This document shows, piece by piece, positions 17,900-26,740 of a stretch of DNA of 64,000 nucleotides. Within the stretch, counting starts at the first letter, position 1; every line of letters begins with the position of its first letter. The notes beneath the pieces were generated by a model. It saw only the letters and a list, made by a program, of their open reading frames with translations. It was not told where the DNA came from and did no database searches. Source of the stretch: IOR16 sp963521065 (lineage in GTDB: Bacteria; Bacillota; Clostridia; Peptostreptococcales; Anaerovoracaceae); contig CAUQTI010000013.1 in the NCBI GenBank assembly GCA_963521065.1, positions 33,125 through 97,124 on the forward strand, written 5' to 3'. The position numbers were made by a program, and so were the translations under genes.

Positions 17900-19408
17900 A
17901 TGAAGAATAAAATGTGGATTTTTTGTATCAGTATGCTTTGTTTTTTTACAGGAATGGGGAGCTTGCAGTTTTCGTTTGCCGCTTCACATGTATACACTTC
18001 AAAAAATATTGCGAATACTACGGTAAAATATATCACATTGGATATGGCAGATTCTTCGATTAAACCGGCAGTCGTGCTTGCAAATGGGAAAATGTGCAGT
18101 ACGCAGTCCTTATCCTCCATGGCCAAGTCTGTCAATGCATTCAGCGCAATCAATGGAACTTATTTTGAAGCATATAACGGAACACCCGTACCCTGGGGTA
18201 CCATTATAAAAGAAGGGAAAGTGCTTCATATAGGGCAGGGCGGTGCTGTTATGGGGATTACCGATGACAATCAACTGTTGGTTGACCGACTGAAAATTAC
18301 CTTGACTGCATATGCAAACGGAAGCATAGCGGCGTATCCGTGGCGAATCAATCACCCGAGTAGCGAAGATGGTGCGATTACTGTTTTTACCGCTGAGTAT
18401 GGAAGCGGCGTGACCTTGCAGGCAGGAGCAAAAGCGGTCATTGTAAAAAGCGGGATTGTCAGTGCAATTTCTTCTTCTTCCTTTTCCGTGCCGTCAGGCG
18501 GCTTTGCCATCGTATTTAATAAGGCAGTAGCAGGTGGAGCCGGACGCTTTGAAGTCGGGGATTCTGCATCATATGAGGAGTCCATTCAGACGACGTATAC
18601 ACAAGCTTTTCAATGGGAGAGTGTGGTTGCCGGGCTAGGTGCGGGACCGAGTCTGATTATCAATGGAAAGGTTACCGCAAATGGACAGGAGGAGGGCTTT
18701 ACGGAGGCGAAGATTAATACAAATCGTGCCGGGCGTTCTTTCATCGGGGCAACAAAGAGCGGCAAAATTGTAATTGGAAACATGGGAGGGAAAACCTTGA
18801 AGGAAGCAGCTTCCATTTGTGAATCTCTTAATTTAGTGAATGCGATGTGCTTAGATGGCGGTGGATCAATCGGACTTTATGATAAGGATGCAGGGATTTC
18901 GATACAAGGACGCAATATAAACAATGGCCTTGCCTTTTTGACGGAAGGGAATGTCAAAACCGGCATAAATGCAGGTACGGTGGCAACGCCGGCACGGAGT
19001 GAAGTTATAATAAATGGAGAAACGCAGTCATTTGAATCATATACAATAGAGAACAATACTTATTTTAAGCTGCGTGATTTGGCTGCGGCACTGAATGGGA
19101 GTGAAAAGCAATTTGAAGTTGCCTTTGATTCAGTGACAAATACAATAAAAATAGAGACACAAAGCAGTTATACGCTTAAGGGCGGGGAGCTCTCTCTGCC
19201 AAAGCAGTCCGTCGCGCAAGCCGCAAAGAAAAGTCAGGGAGAGTTGTATTTGGACCATAAAAAAATTTCAGTTCCAGCCTATACTATAAATGGGAATAAT
19301 TTTTATAAGCTGAGAGACATGGGGAACTTTTTGAATTTTTCTGTGGAGTGGGATTCACAGACGAGGCAGATTGTGATTGAGACTGTAAAAAATAGTGAGA
19401 TGAAATAA
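17900..19408 (+). CDS. Secreted phosphodiester glycosidase-domain protein with copper-amine-oxidase-like repeats
   Basis: A 502-residue exported protein. A signal peptide (1-27, ending SFA-AS) is followed by a NAGPA/DUF2233-type phosphodiester glycosidase domain (about 45-365) with NGTYFEAYNGTPVPWG, INTNRAGRSFIGATKSG and the active-site-like MCLDGGGSIGLY. Two copies of the copper-amine-oxidase N-terminal-like module follow (about 371-430 and 440-498), each with (Y/F)KLRD and a terminal IKIET/IVIET strand. These modules probably bind the wall. The ATG at 17900 follows AGGAGG at 6 bases and gives the signal peptide. Likely substrates are wall glycan phosphodiesters; this is inferred. Confidence 0.85.
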   Translation: MKNKMWIFCISMLCFFTGMGSLQFSFAASHVYTSKNIANTTVKYITLDMADSSIKPAVVLANGKMCSTQSLSSMAKSVNAFSAINGTYFEAYNGTPVPWGTIIKEGKVLHIGQGGAVMGITDDNQLLVDRLKITLTAYANGSIAAYPWRINHPSSEDGAITVFTAEYGSGVTLQAGAKAVIVKSGIVSAISSSSFSVPSGGFAIVFNKAVAGGAGRFEVGDSASYEESIQTTYTQAFQWESVVAGLGAGPSLIINGKVTANGQEEGFTEAKINTNRAGRSFIGATKSGKIVIGNMGGKTLKEAASICESLNLVNAMCLDGGGSIGLYDKDAGISIQGRNINNGLAFLTEGNVKTGINAGTVATPARSEVIINGETQSFESYTIENNTYFKLRDLAAALNGSEKQFEVAFDSVTNTIKIETQSSYTLKGGELSLPKQSVAQAAKKSQGELYLDHKKISVPAYTINGNNFYKLRDMGNFLNFSVEWDSQTRQIVIETVKNSEMK

Positions 19409-19419
19409 GGAGGAAGAAA

Positions 19420-20304
19420 ATGAAATTTTATATTGTGGATGCGTTTACAGAGCAAGTTTTTGGCGGAAATCCTGCCGGTGTAGTTTTGCTTGAAAAAGGA
19501 ATGGATTTTCCCGAGGATGAATGGATGAGAAAAACTGCGGCAGAGCTGCGTTATTCAGAGACTGCATTTATCCGTACTTTGGGAGAAAACGAATTTAATA
19601 TCCGTTATTTTACTCCGGCAGCGGAGGTTGACCTTTGCGGGCATGCTACGATTGCTTCCTTTAGTGCAATGCAGCAGGACGGGATGCTTGCTTCCGGAAA
19701 GGAGTACTATAGCGAAACCTTGGCGGGGCGCCTTACGATAGAAGTAAATGATGGATTTGTAATGATGGATATGGGGAAACCCCAGAGCCTGCCTGTGATG
19801 GAAAAAGAAGAGGAATTAAAAGAGCTTTATCAAATCATGGGAATTTCTTACGAAACACAGAAAGCGTTTTTGGCGGAAAAGAAGCTCTTGCCGCAAATGG
19901 TTTCCACAGGATTATTTGATATTATGCTGCCTGTTGCAGGAAGGAAGGAATTGGAAGAAATTTCTCCTGATTTTCCGGCACTTTCTAAGCTCTCAGAGCG
20001 TTATCAGGTAACTGGAGTCCATGCGTTTACTTTAGACGATGCAGAGGCGGTGCATTGCAGAAATTTTGCGCCGCTGTATGACATTGATGAAGAAGCGGCC
20101 ACCGGCACTTCAAATGGGGCATTGACGTATTATCTGTATCAGAATGGCATTGTAAAACCGGGAGACGAAACTTTATTTATACAGGGAGAAGCAATGGGGA
20201 GATCCTCTAAAATTATCAGCTGTCTGAAAGAGGAAAATGGAGAAGTGAAAATTCAGGTAGGTGGCAGCGGCGCGATACTGGCAAAGGGTGAAATATTTAT
20301 TTAG
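19420..20304 (+). CDS. PhzF-family isomerase/epimerase-like protein
   Basis: A 294-residue protein of the PhzF/diaminopimelate-epimerase fold. The N-terminal YIVDAFTEQVFGGNPAGVV, Glu47 in RYSETAFI (the catalytic acid in PhzF), FTPAAEVDLCGHATIA and the late EEAATGTSNGALTYYL motif are all present. No phenazine genes are nearby, so the substrate is unknown. It is 11 bases after the glycosidase gene and 20 before corA, suggesting one transcript. Confidence 0.88.
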   Translation: MKFYIVDAFTEQVFGGNPAGVVLLEKGMDFPEDEWMRKTAAELRYSETAFIRTLGENEFNIRYFTPAAEVDLCGHATIASFSAMQQDGMLASGKEYYSETLAGRLTIEVNDGFVMMDMGKPQSLPVMEKEEELKELYQIMGISYETQKAFLAEKKLLPQMVSTGLFDIMLPVAGRKELEEISPDFPALSKLSERYQVTGVHAFTLDDAEAVHCRNFAPLYDIDEEAATGTSNGALTYYLYQNGIVKPGDETLFIQGEAMGRSSKIISCLKEENGEVKIQVGGSGAILAKGEIFI

Positions 20305-20324
20305 AAGGTACAAGGGAGCATTTT

Positions 20325-21254
20325 ATGATTTATTTTTTAGAGGATGACCGGCTGAAAGAGGGAAAACCAAACCAGAAGGATTCGATAGATTTCCGTCCGT
20401 GTCTTGGCATTTTTGATGAAGCGGAAACAGAAGACTGGAAGGAATATTTGGAGATTAGTCCGATTGTCAGCAAAGAGCTCTTCGAAGAGAAAAGCTGTAA
20501 GTTTGAAAGCCATGACGGCTTTGATTATATTACGGTGTCGATTCCGAGTGCAAAGGAAAACACACAGGACAAACACTGGGTAGAGATTTATTATCGCAAT
20601 AACCAGCTTCTTTTCTTTTATGAAGATGGAGAGGGGAAGCAGTTTTTATTAAAGCTTTTGGATGGGATTAAGACAAGAGGCCTGAAATTTTTAAGCCTTG
20701 AGAGAATTCTATACGAATTTTTTGACTTGTTAACAGAAAAGGATGCAGAATATTTACAAGGACTTGAAGAAGAGATTTTTAAATTAGAAGAAGCACTTTT
20801 GAATTCTGTCTCAGAAAATTATATCCAAGGCATCATGGAAATCCGGCGAAAGCTGCTTTCTTGGAAACGGTATTATGAGCAGCTGTTACATATTGCAGAA
20901 GGAATGCAGGAAAATGAAAACGGGCTTTTGTCGGGAAAAATCGCGAGAGGCTTCCGGCATCTTTCAGGACGCACGATACGAATTATGGACAGCATTGTAA
21001 ATTTAAGGGATTATGTTTCTCAGGTAAGAGAGGCATATCAGGCACAGGTGGATATTAAGCAAAATGAAATTATGAAGCTGTTCACGGTAATTACCGCAAT
21101 CTTTTTGCCGTTGACACTGATTGTAGGCTGGTATGGGATGAATTTGCAAATGCCTGAATTTGATTTTGCGTATGCTTATCCGATTGTAATCGTAATTACG
21201 ATTTCTGTTGCAGCGGCAAGCTATTTGTATTTGAAGAAAAAAAAGTGGTTTTAG
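20325..21254 (+). CDS. CorA-like magnesium/divalent-cation channel
   Basis: A 309-residue protein. A cytosolic alpha/beta N-terminal domain and long helices (about 130-250) are followed by two C-terminal transmembrane helices, with the selectivity motif GMN at 271-273 (GWYGMNLQMPE) between them. The C-terminus KKKKW is basic as usual. It forms a pentameric Mg2+ channel. A convergent terminator follows. Confidence 0.9.
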   Translation: MIYFLEDDRLKEGKPNQKDSIDFRPCLGIFDEAETEDWKEYLEISPIVSKELFEEKSCKFESHDGFDYITVSIPSAKENTQDKHWVEIYYRNNQLLFFYEDGEGKQFLLKLLDGIKTRGLKFLSLERILYEFFDLLTEKDAEYLQGLEEEIFKLEEALLNSVSENYIQGIMEIRRKLLSWKRYYEQLLHIAEGMQENENGLLSGKIARGFRHLSGRTIRIMDSIVNLRDYVSQVREAYQAQVDIKQNEIMKLFTVITAIFLPLTLIVGWYGMNLQMPEFDFAYAYPIVIVITISVAAASYLYLKKKKWF

Positions 21255-21306
21255 AACGAATTAGAAAATACGAAAAAGAGTATAAAAAAGTAATGTAAAA
21301 AAAGAG

Positions 21307-21357
21307 CAGGGAGCGGAAGGCCTAACGTAATGTAAGGACCTTTTTACTCCCTGTTTT
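21307..21357. terminator. Terminator between corA and the CofE-like gene
   Basis: CAGGGAG (21307-21313) pairs with CTCCCTG (21347-21353), with a second inner pairing of AAGGCC and GGACCTT, followed by TTTT. It lies between convergent genes. Confidence 0.75.
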
Positions 21358-21361
21358 GTAT

Positions 21362-22552
21362 TTATTTTGTGTAGTTATCAAAATAGCCTTGAATATAGAC
21401 AATCGGTGTACCCTTGTCACCGCTTCCGGAAGTCAAATCACAAAGAGAGCCGATTAAATCCGTCAGCCTTCTCGGTGTAGTTCCCTGTGAGAGCATGGAT
21501 TCCTTTAAATCACTGTCTTTTTTCAAAATACATTCGGAAATGGCCTGTTTTAATGCCTCTCCGGACAAGTGCGCAAAATCATTATCTGCGAGGTATTTCA
21601 GCTTCAATTCATTTGGGGTTCCTTCTAAACCCGCAGTATAACCCGGAGAAACGACAGGGTCAGCAAGCTCCCATATCTTTCCGACAGGGTCTTTAAAAGC
21701 ACCGTCGCCGTATACCATAACTTCAATTTTTTTACCTGTCTTTGCAAAGAGCTTCTCTTGAATCCCGTTTACAAAGTCTGTGCAGTCGTTTGGAAAGAGC
21801 TTAATGGTCGTCTCCGTGGACTTATTAGAGCCTAACAGGCCATAATTTGTATTGAAGCCACTTCCATTTACACTTGTATTTAAAAGGTCATCCAGGCCCA
21901 ATACGGTCTGTGCTCCTGCGGACTTCAAGATGCGCTTAGTGCGGACTCTTGAATGAATGTCGCAGGTAAGAATTTTCTGTGCGTAATTTAAAATACTTTT
22001 TGGATTATTTGAAAAGACGATTTCTGCTTCCGCACCTTCCTGCTCAATCAATTCTTTGTAATAATTGACGTAATCCATGCCGGTAAATGTGTGCTTCGAT
22101 TTTCCGAAGAGCGCTTCAAATTCCTCTTGGGACAAGACATCCGTATAAGGATTGATTCCTTTTTCATCCAGCTTGTCAATATCAATCAAATGATTTCCGA
22201 CTTCATCGCTTGGGTAACTGAGCATCAGTACAATCTTCTTTGCCCCTCTTGCAATTCCTTTCAAACAGATGGCAAAGCGATTTCTGCTGAGAATCGGAAA
22301 TATGACGCCGATGGTTTCTCCGCCCAGTTTTGTTTTTACGTCAGAAGCCAATTGCTCTATTGTGGCGTAATTACCTTGTGCTCTTGCGACAATTGCCTCA
22401 GTAATGGCGACGACATCCTTATCGCGTAACGTAAAGCCTTCGGATTCAGAGGCTCTCAGCACAGAGTCCACCACGATTGCTTCTAAATCGTCCCCTTGCC
22501 GGATAATTGGTGCACGCAATCCACGAACGACAGTTCCGACCATTCTTTCCAT
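21362..22552 (-). CDS. Coenzyme F420-0:L-glutamate ligase (CofE)-family protein
   Basis: A 396-residue protein. The N-terminal VVAITEAIVARAQGNY, the central NTNYGLLGSNKS and MVYGDGAFKDPVGKIWELADPV are typical of the CofE/FbiB ligase family, which adds glutamate to F420-0. It is longer than archaeal CofE (about 250 aa). No other F420 genes occur here and most Clostridia do not make F420, so the true substrate is likely different. GAGGAA lies 7 bases before the ATG. Confidence 0.75.
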   Translation of the reverse strand: MERMVGTVVRGLRAPIIRQGDDLEAIVVDSVLRASESEGFTLRDKDVVAITEAIVARAQGNYATIEQLASDVKTKLGGETIGVIFPILSRNRFAICLKGIARGAKKIVLMLSYPSDEVGNHLIDIDKLDEKGINPYTDVLSQEEFEALFGKSKHTFTGMDYVNYYKELIEQEGAEAEIVFSNNPKSILNYAQKILTCDIHSRVRTKRILKSAGAQTVLGLDDLLNTSVNGSGFNTNYGLLGSNKSTETTIKLFPNDCTDFVNGIQEKLFAKTGKKIEVMVYGDGAFKDPVGKIWELADPVVSPGYTAGLEGTPNELKLKYLADNDFAHLSGEALKQAISECILKKDSDLKESMLSQGTTPRRLTDLIGSLCDLTSGSGDKGTPIVYIQGYFDNYTK

Positions 22553-22793
22553 ATGAAATTCCTCACTTTTCTATTATTTCTGCTGCTTAAAAACAGATTT
22601 TTACGGAAATAAATATTTTCACTCTAGTTGCAATAAATAAATTTTATTGATACATCATATGATTATAACTTAAAAAGCATCAAAATTATTAAATTTTAAA
22701 ATATTTTTTTTTAAATTTAAAGATTTAATCCAGACAGGAATCTGTTAGTCGTGCATATGATAAGGTATAGAAAGCAAAAGAGGGAGGAGAAAA
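22553..22793. other. AT-rich intergenic region
   Basis: A 241-base divergent spacer between the CofE-like and cupin genes. It is strongly A/T-rich with runs of A and T and no ORF or repeat that I can support. It must hold promoters for both genes, but none stands out. Confidence 0.5.
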
Positions 22794-23189
22794 ATGAACC
22801 CGATTATAATGGATTTTGGCCCTGCGCCTTATGTCGCAAACTTACAGACTGCGGCGGAATTTAATGAAAATTTCCGTTCAGCATTGTGGACTGGAAAACA
22901 TTTGCAAGTTGTTTTAATGAGTCTACTGCCTGGAGAAGACATTGGGCTGGAAGTTCACCCCGATACAGATCAGTTTGTCTTAATTGAAGATGGGCATGGA
23001 ACGGTACAGATGGGGGATACAAGGGACGCTTTGGAGTATAGCGCTAGCTTTTATGAGGATTATACGATCATTATCCCTGCCGGAAAGTGGCATAATATTA
23101 CGAATACAGGGGACATTCCAGTGAAACTCGTAACTATTTACGCACCGCCGGAGTATCCAAGCGGTACCGAACAAAAAGACAAAACATAA
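22794..23189 (+). CDS. Small cupin-domain protein
   Basis: A 131-residue single-cupin protein. Cupin motif 1 is seen at EVHPDTDQFVLIEDGHGTV and motif 2 at IIPAGKWHNITNTG, giving His/Glu/Asp metal ligands. Small cupins of this type are isomerases, mannose-6-phosphate isomerase-like proteins or metal-binding stress proteins; the specific role is not predictable. AGGGAGGAG precedes the ATG. Confidence 0.85.
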   Translation: MNPIIMDFGPAPYVANLQTAAEFNENFRSALWTGKHLQVVLMSLLPGEDIGLEVHPDTDQFVLIEDGHGTVQMGDTRDALEYSASFYEDYTIIIPAGKWHNITNTGDIPVKLVTIYAPPEYPSGTEQKDKT

Positions 23190-23202
23190 CAATGAAATGC
23201 AG

Positions 23203-23249
23203 GGTATTAACAAGCGGAGATTTCGGAAGAATCGCCGCTTGTTAATACC
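23203..23249. repeat. Perfect 15-bp inverted repeat without a U-tract
   Basis: GGTATTAACAAGCGG (23203-23217) and its exact reverse complement (23235-23249) flank a 17-base loop. It lies between the convergent cupin and panD genes. Neither strand continues into a T-run, so it is not a classical rho-independent terminator. It could still end transcription or stabilise 3' ends. Confidence 0.7.
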
Positions 23250-23279
23250 GGACAAGTTTGAATGATAAAGAAAAACGGC

Positions 23280-23666
23280 TTACGGACGGCTCTTGCCGTG
23301 TATTTCATAACGGGTACTTTGAACAATTTGGTTTTCTTCATCTACAAATACAACGTGTGGCTTGTGTTTTTTGGCCTCTGATTGTGGCATTTGACAATAG
23401 CACATGATAATAATGTTGTCACCGGGCTGTACACAGCGTGCGGCAGCACCGTTTAAGCAAATCATGCCGGAGCCTCGCTCCCCTGAGATAGTGTAGGTTT
23501 CGAAGCGGCTGCCGTTATTGACATCGACAATTTGCACCAATTCATATTCTAAAATATTTGCCGCATCAAGCAGATCGGCGTCAATGGTAATACTTCCAAC
23601 ATAGTTCAGTTCTGCTTGTTTCACAGTTGCACGGTGGATTTTCCCTTTCAACATGGTAAGATTCAT
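23280..23666 (-). CDS. panD: Aspartate 1-decarboxylase
   Basis: A 128-residue pyruvoyl enzyme making beta-alanine from L-aspartate. The self-cleavage site Gly24-Ser25 (YVGSITID) is in the usual place, producing a pyruvoyl group on Ser25. MLKGKIHRATVKQAELNY and LNGAAARCVQPGD are also family motifs. Last gene of the pantothenate operon, 15 bases after panC. Confidence 0.96.
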   Translation of the reverse strand: MNLTMLKGKIHRATVKQAELNYVGSITIDADLLDAANILEYELVQIVDVNNGSRFETYTISGERGSGMICLNGAAARCVQPGDNIIIMCYCQMPQSEAKKHKPHVVFVDEENQIVQSTRYEIHGKSRP

Positions 23667-23681
23667 GGTGATGCTCCTTTC

Positions 23682-24530
23682 TTATTCCGGCCAGAAAAAA
23701 TTATCGATAAGGCGAGTTTTGCCGATGTATACCGCCATCGCACACAATACGGGCGCGCAGATTGTTTCTACCGGAAGTAAAGAGGCGGCATCCACAATAT
23801 TAATGTAATCAATCCTTGCTAGAGGCTCCTTTTCTATCCGTTGCATCATGAGAGCAATTAGTCTTTCGGAAGAAATTTTTCCTTGTATCAGGTGTTCTTT
23901 ACCCAGGGAGAGAGATTGTGAGAGAACAAGAGCTGCCTTTCTTTCCTCCGGATTTAAATAAGTATTCCGGGAGCTTTTGGCAAGCCCGTCTTCTTCCCGT
24001 ATGATTGGGCAGCCGATGATTTCAATATCAAAGTTTAAATCTCTTACCATGCGCCGGATGATGGCCAGCTGCTGTGCATCCTTTTTTCCAAAGTAAGCAC
24101 GGTGCGGCATTACGATGTGAAAGAGCTTCGCCACGACAGTGCAAACGCCGCGGAAATGATTCGGACGGCTTTTTCCGCAAAGCTCGTTACCAAGCACCTC
24201 CATGTCGATATAGGTAGTGTAATCGCCGGCATACATTTCTTCCGCAGAGGGGCAGAATAAGAGCACAGCACCTGCTTGTTCGCAGAGCTCGCTGTCTCGC
24301 TTTAGGTCACGGGGATAGGTCTTCAAATCTTCCTTCGGGCCGAACTGTATCGGATTAACGAAATCACTGACAACGACCTTGTCATTTTCTTTGACGGCTC
24401 TTTCAATCAAGCTTTTGTGACCTTCGTGAAGGAAACCCATCGTAGGAACCAGACCGATGGAAAGCCCCTGTGAGTGCCAAGCCTTTATATGCGCTTGAGC
24501 TTCCTCGATTGTATGAACAATAGAAATCAT
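23682..24530 (-). CDS. panC: Pantothenate synthetase
   Basis: A 282-residue ligase joining pantoate and beta-alanine with ATP. The nucleotide-binding HxGH motif is at His35-His38 (GFLHEGHKSL), preceded by LVPTMG. FVNPIQFGPKEDLKTYPR and YFGKKDAQQLAIIRRMV are typical. Middle of the operon DUF2520 gene-panB-panC-panD. Confidence 0.96.
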   Translation of the reverse strand: MISIVHTIEEAQAHIKAWHSQGLSIGLVPTMGFLHEGHKSLIERAVKENDKVVVSDFVNPIQFGPKEDLKTYPRDLKRDSELCEQAGAVLLFCPSAEEMYAGDYTTYIDMEVLGNELCGKSRPNHFRGVCTVVAKLFHIVMPHRAYFGKKDAQQLAIIRRMVRDLNFDIEIIGCPIIREEDGLAKSSRNTYLNPEERKAALVLSQSLSLGKEHLIQGKISSERLIALMMQRIEKEPLARIDYINIVDAASLLPVETICAPVLCAMAVYIGKTRLIDNFFWPE

Positions 24531-24566
24531 GAATCTTCTCCTTCCTACTATTATAAGTAGTGTATT

Positions 24567-25394
24567 TTAATACAATTTATCAATGATGGAATCTTCTATT
24601 GAAAAAGTGTGCTCTTTCTGTGGGAAAGTACCCATTTGTACCTCCTGTATATAATCAGAAAAGGCGTCTTTCATACGTTCGCCCAGCTTTGTATATTGCT
24701 TTACAAACTTAGGAACAAAATCAGAATACATCCCAAGCATATCCTGATAAACAAGAATCTGACCGTCGCATCCTGCTCCGGCGCCAATCCCGATGGTTGG
24801 AATCGTCAGTAGTTCACTGATTTTTTTTGCCAGCTTTTCAGGCACACATTCCAGTACAAGTGCGAATGCACCGGCAGCTTCCACTGCTTTTGCATCATTT
24901 AAAAGCATTTGCGCTGCTTCCTGGCTTTTTCCCTGAACCTTAAAGCCTCCAAAGGCATGAACGGATTGGGGTGTCAGACCGAGGTGTGCCATGACAGGAA
25001 TCGAGGCGCGCGTGATTGCTTCAATTTCTTTGCAGAAAGCAGCACCGCCTTCTAATTTAACTGCCTGTGCGCCGCCCTCCTTAATCAGACGTCCGGCATT
25101 GAAAACTGCTTGCTCAACTCCCGTGTGATAAGAAAGGAAGGGCATATCCGCGACAAGCAGCGCATTTTTTACAGCTCTTGACACTGCTTTGGTATGGTGC
25201 AGCATGTCTTCCATGGTTACGGGGAGTGTATCTTCATAGCCAAGCATGACCATTCCAAGAGAGTCTCCGACTAAGATGCCATGTATACCGGCTTGATCCA
25301 TTAGCTTTGCGGTAGAATAGTCATATGCAGTGAGCATACTAAGCTTTTTCCCATTTTTTTTTGCTTCTTTAAAAGTGACTGTTGTATTTCTCAT
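24567..25394 (-). CDS. panB: 3-methyl-2-oxobutanoate hydroxymethyltransferase
   Basis: A 275-residue enzyme producing ketopantoate from 2-oxoisovalerate and methylene-THF. LTAYDYSTAKLMDQAG, VGDSLGMVMLGYEDTLPV and IGIGAGAGCDGQILV are diagnostic. The frame opens 26 codons earlier, but the family starts near MRNTTVTFKEAKK and GGGAGA precedes the ATG at 25394. It begins 1 base after the DUF2520 gene ends. Confidence 0.95.
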   Translation of the reverse strand: MRNTTVTFKEAKKNGKKLSMLTAYDYSTAKLMDQAGIHGILVGDSLGMVMLGYEDTLPVTMEDMLHHTKAVSRAVKNALLVADMPFLSYHTGVEQAVFNAGRLIKEGGAQAVKLEGGAAFCKEIEAITRASIPVMAHLGLTPQSVHAFGGFKVQGKSQEAAQMLLNDAKAVEAAGAFALVLECVPEKLAKKISELLTIPTIGIGAGAGCDGQILVYQDMLGMYSDFVPKFVKQYTKLGERMKDAFSDYIQEVQMGTFPQKEHTFSIEDSIIDKLY

Positions 25395-25395
25395 T

Positions 25396-26253
25396 TTATT
25401 TTTCTCCCATTTTTTCAGATAACAGAGCTTCCATTTCTTTATAAGAACGGTTTGGATGCTTTTTTCTTGCAATTTCCAGTAACTGCTTGGATAAAATTAA
25501 ATACAGTGTGCATTCTTCTTCTGTCAAAAATTCGAAGTGTTGTGAAACGGTGTGAACGTCTCCTCGTTCGATTGGACCGGTGAGTGCTTCCTCCAGGCTG
25601 CTTTCACATAGCTTTTTCAGATTTCCCTGCATTAATGGATGAAGGGCATGTCGAGACAGCTTTTCCGAGAAGCCGCAGCGTTGCAGCAAGTCCTGTGAGA
25701 TTTTTGCAAGGGCAAGCATTTGATTGCTTGCACAGACTGCTGCTGCATGGTACAGTGATTTGCTTTGCGGCGAAATAATTTGAACGGTGTTTCCCGCCTT
25801 TTCAAGCATTGCTTTTATTTCGTTCAAATAAAAAGAGGAGCCTTCCAGGGTAAATACTGCCCCTTGAAGCTCCTTGTAAGATTCCGTTTGACTGCTGATT
25901 GCATAAAGCGGATGTACGGAATAACCGAAAGCTCCTAGGGCTTCGATTCCGTCAAAAACCGATGAAGATAAACAACCACTGCAGTGACATATTTTTTTCG
26001 TTTGAATGGACAGCTTTTTTATGTCATCCCATACATTTCCGATTTCACCGTCAGGAACGGTGAGGAACAGGGTATCACTCGCATTCAAAAGCGTTTTTAG
26101 ATCAGAAAAGACGAACGAATGCGTAAACGCTGCTGCCAATTTCGCAGATTCAAAGTTTCTGCTATAATAGCCGGTAACGGTTTGCCCGCACAGGCTTAGG
26201 TATTTACCCAAGGAAAAACCTACTTTTCCTGCACCGATAAAACCTATTTTCAT
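25396..26253 (-). CDS. Rossmann/DUF2520-domain protein, candidate ketopantoate reductase
   Basis: A 285-residue protein. An N-terminal NAD(P)-binding motif MKIGFIGAGKVGFSLGKYL, a SVHPLYAIS segment and a C-terminal helical DUF2520 domain (about 150-280) are visible. The operon panB-panC-panD lacks panE; this gene fills that slot. To my knowledge a DUF2520-type protein (PanG of Francisella) has been reported as an alternative ketopantoate reductase, which would fit. The ATG at 26253 follows AAGGAGG; an upstream start at 26301 lacks a site. Confidence 0.82.
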   Translation of the reverse strand: MKIGFIGAGKVGFSLGKYLSLCGQTVTGYYSRNFESAKLAAAFTHSFVFSDLKTLLNASDTLFLTVPDGEIGNVWDDIKKLSIQTKKICHCSGCLSSSVFDGIEALGAFGYSVHPLYAISSQTESYKELQGAVFTLEGSSFYLNEIKAMLEKAGNTVQIISPQSKSLYHAAAVCASNQMLALAKISQDLLQRCGFSEKLSRHALHPLMQGNLKKLCESSLEEALTGPIERGDVHTVSQHFEFLTEEECTLYLILSKQLLEIARKKHPNRSYKEMEALLSEKMGEK

Positions 26254-26390
26254 GCGTACCACCTCCTTTTGTAGTAAAAAGAGTGATACAGCCGGTCCCA
26301 TTCCGGAGGATATGGGCTGTCTTCAAATAAAAAAATAATCCTGCGTTGGTATAGTTTCCTCAGTTTTTTTTTGGAATACTACCCACGGGA

Positions 26391-26419
26391 AGTATAACAT
26401 ATGTTTTTTTTAGAGACAA
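26391..26419 (-). promoter_or_regulatory. Promoter of the pantothenate operon
   Basis: On the reverse strand TTGTCT (26419-26414), 17 bases, TATACT (26396-26391). It leaves a leader of about 130 bases before the DUF2520 gene. I see no riboswitch fold in that leader. Confidence 0.6.
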
Positions 26420-26619
26420 GAAAATAAAAAAGAAAAAATTCATATTTTTCAAAACAATAAATAAAAATAACTGTGATTTTTAATAAAAAATAGGTGATTA
26501 ATATGCAAAAAGCACCACTCTAGTGAAAAAATGTGGAGAAATACAGGGTTTCTCAATATTGATTATGAAAAAAAGGGCAGGTTACCGTGAAATTTCAAGA
26601 ACCAAAAAAAAAGGTGAGT
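26420..26619. other. AT-rich spacer between pan and V-ATPase operons
   Basis: About 200 bases of A/T-rich sequence between two divergent promoters. No ORF with a ribosome-binding site, repeat or RNA fold is apparent. It may only act as promoter upstream element for both operons. Confidence 0.5.
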
Positions 26620-26647
26620 TTGAATTTTCGGTGAATTAGAGTATAAT
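26620..26647 (+). promoter_or_regulatory. Promoter of the V-type ATPase operon
   Basis: TTGAAT (26620-26625), 16 bases, perfect TATAAT (26642-26647). The transcript would have a leader of about 87 bases before the TTG start of the first gene. Confidence 0.6.
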
Positions 26648-26740
26648 GGTTTACAATCATCATTTTTGGGTATGTATATAAAAAAAGCAAAAAAGCGTCA
26701 CAAAATGATAGAAAATAATAAAGAATAGGAGGCGACGCTG

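Noticed and set aside
26302..26740. Small gene or RNA in the large gap before the V-ATPase operon
   Set aside because: Only A/T-rich sequence and two divergent promoters are visible; no coding bias or stable fold.
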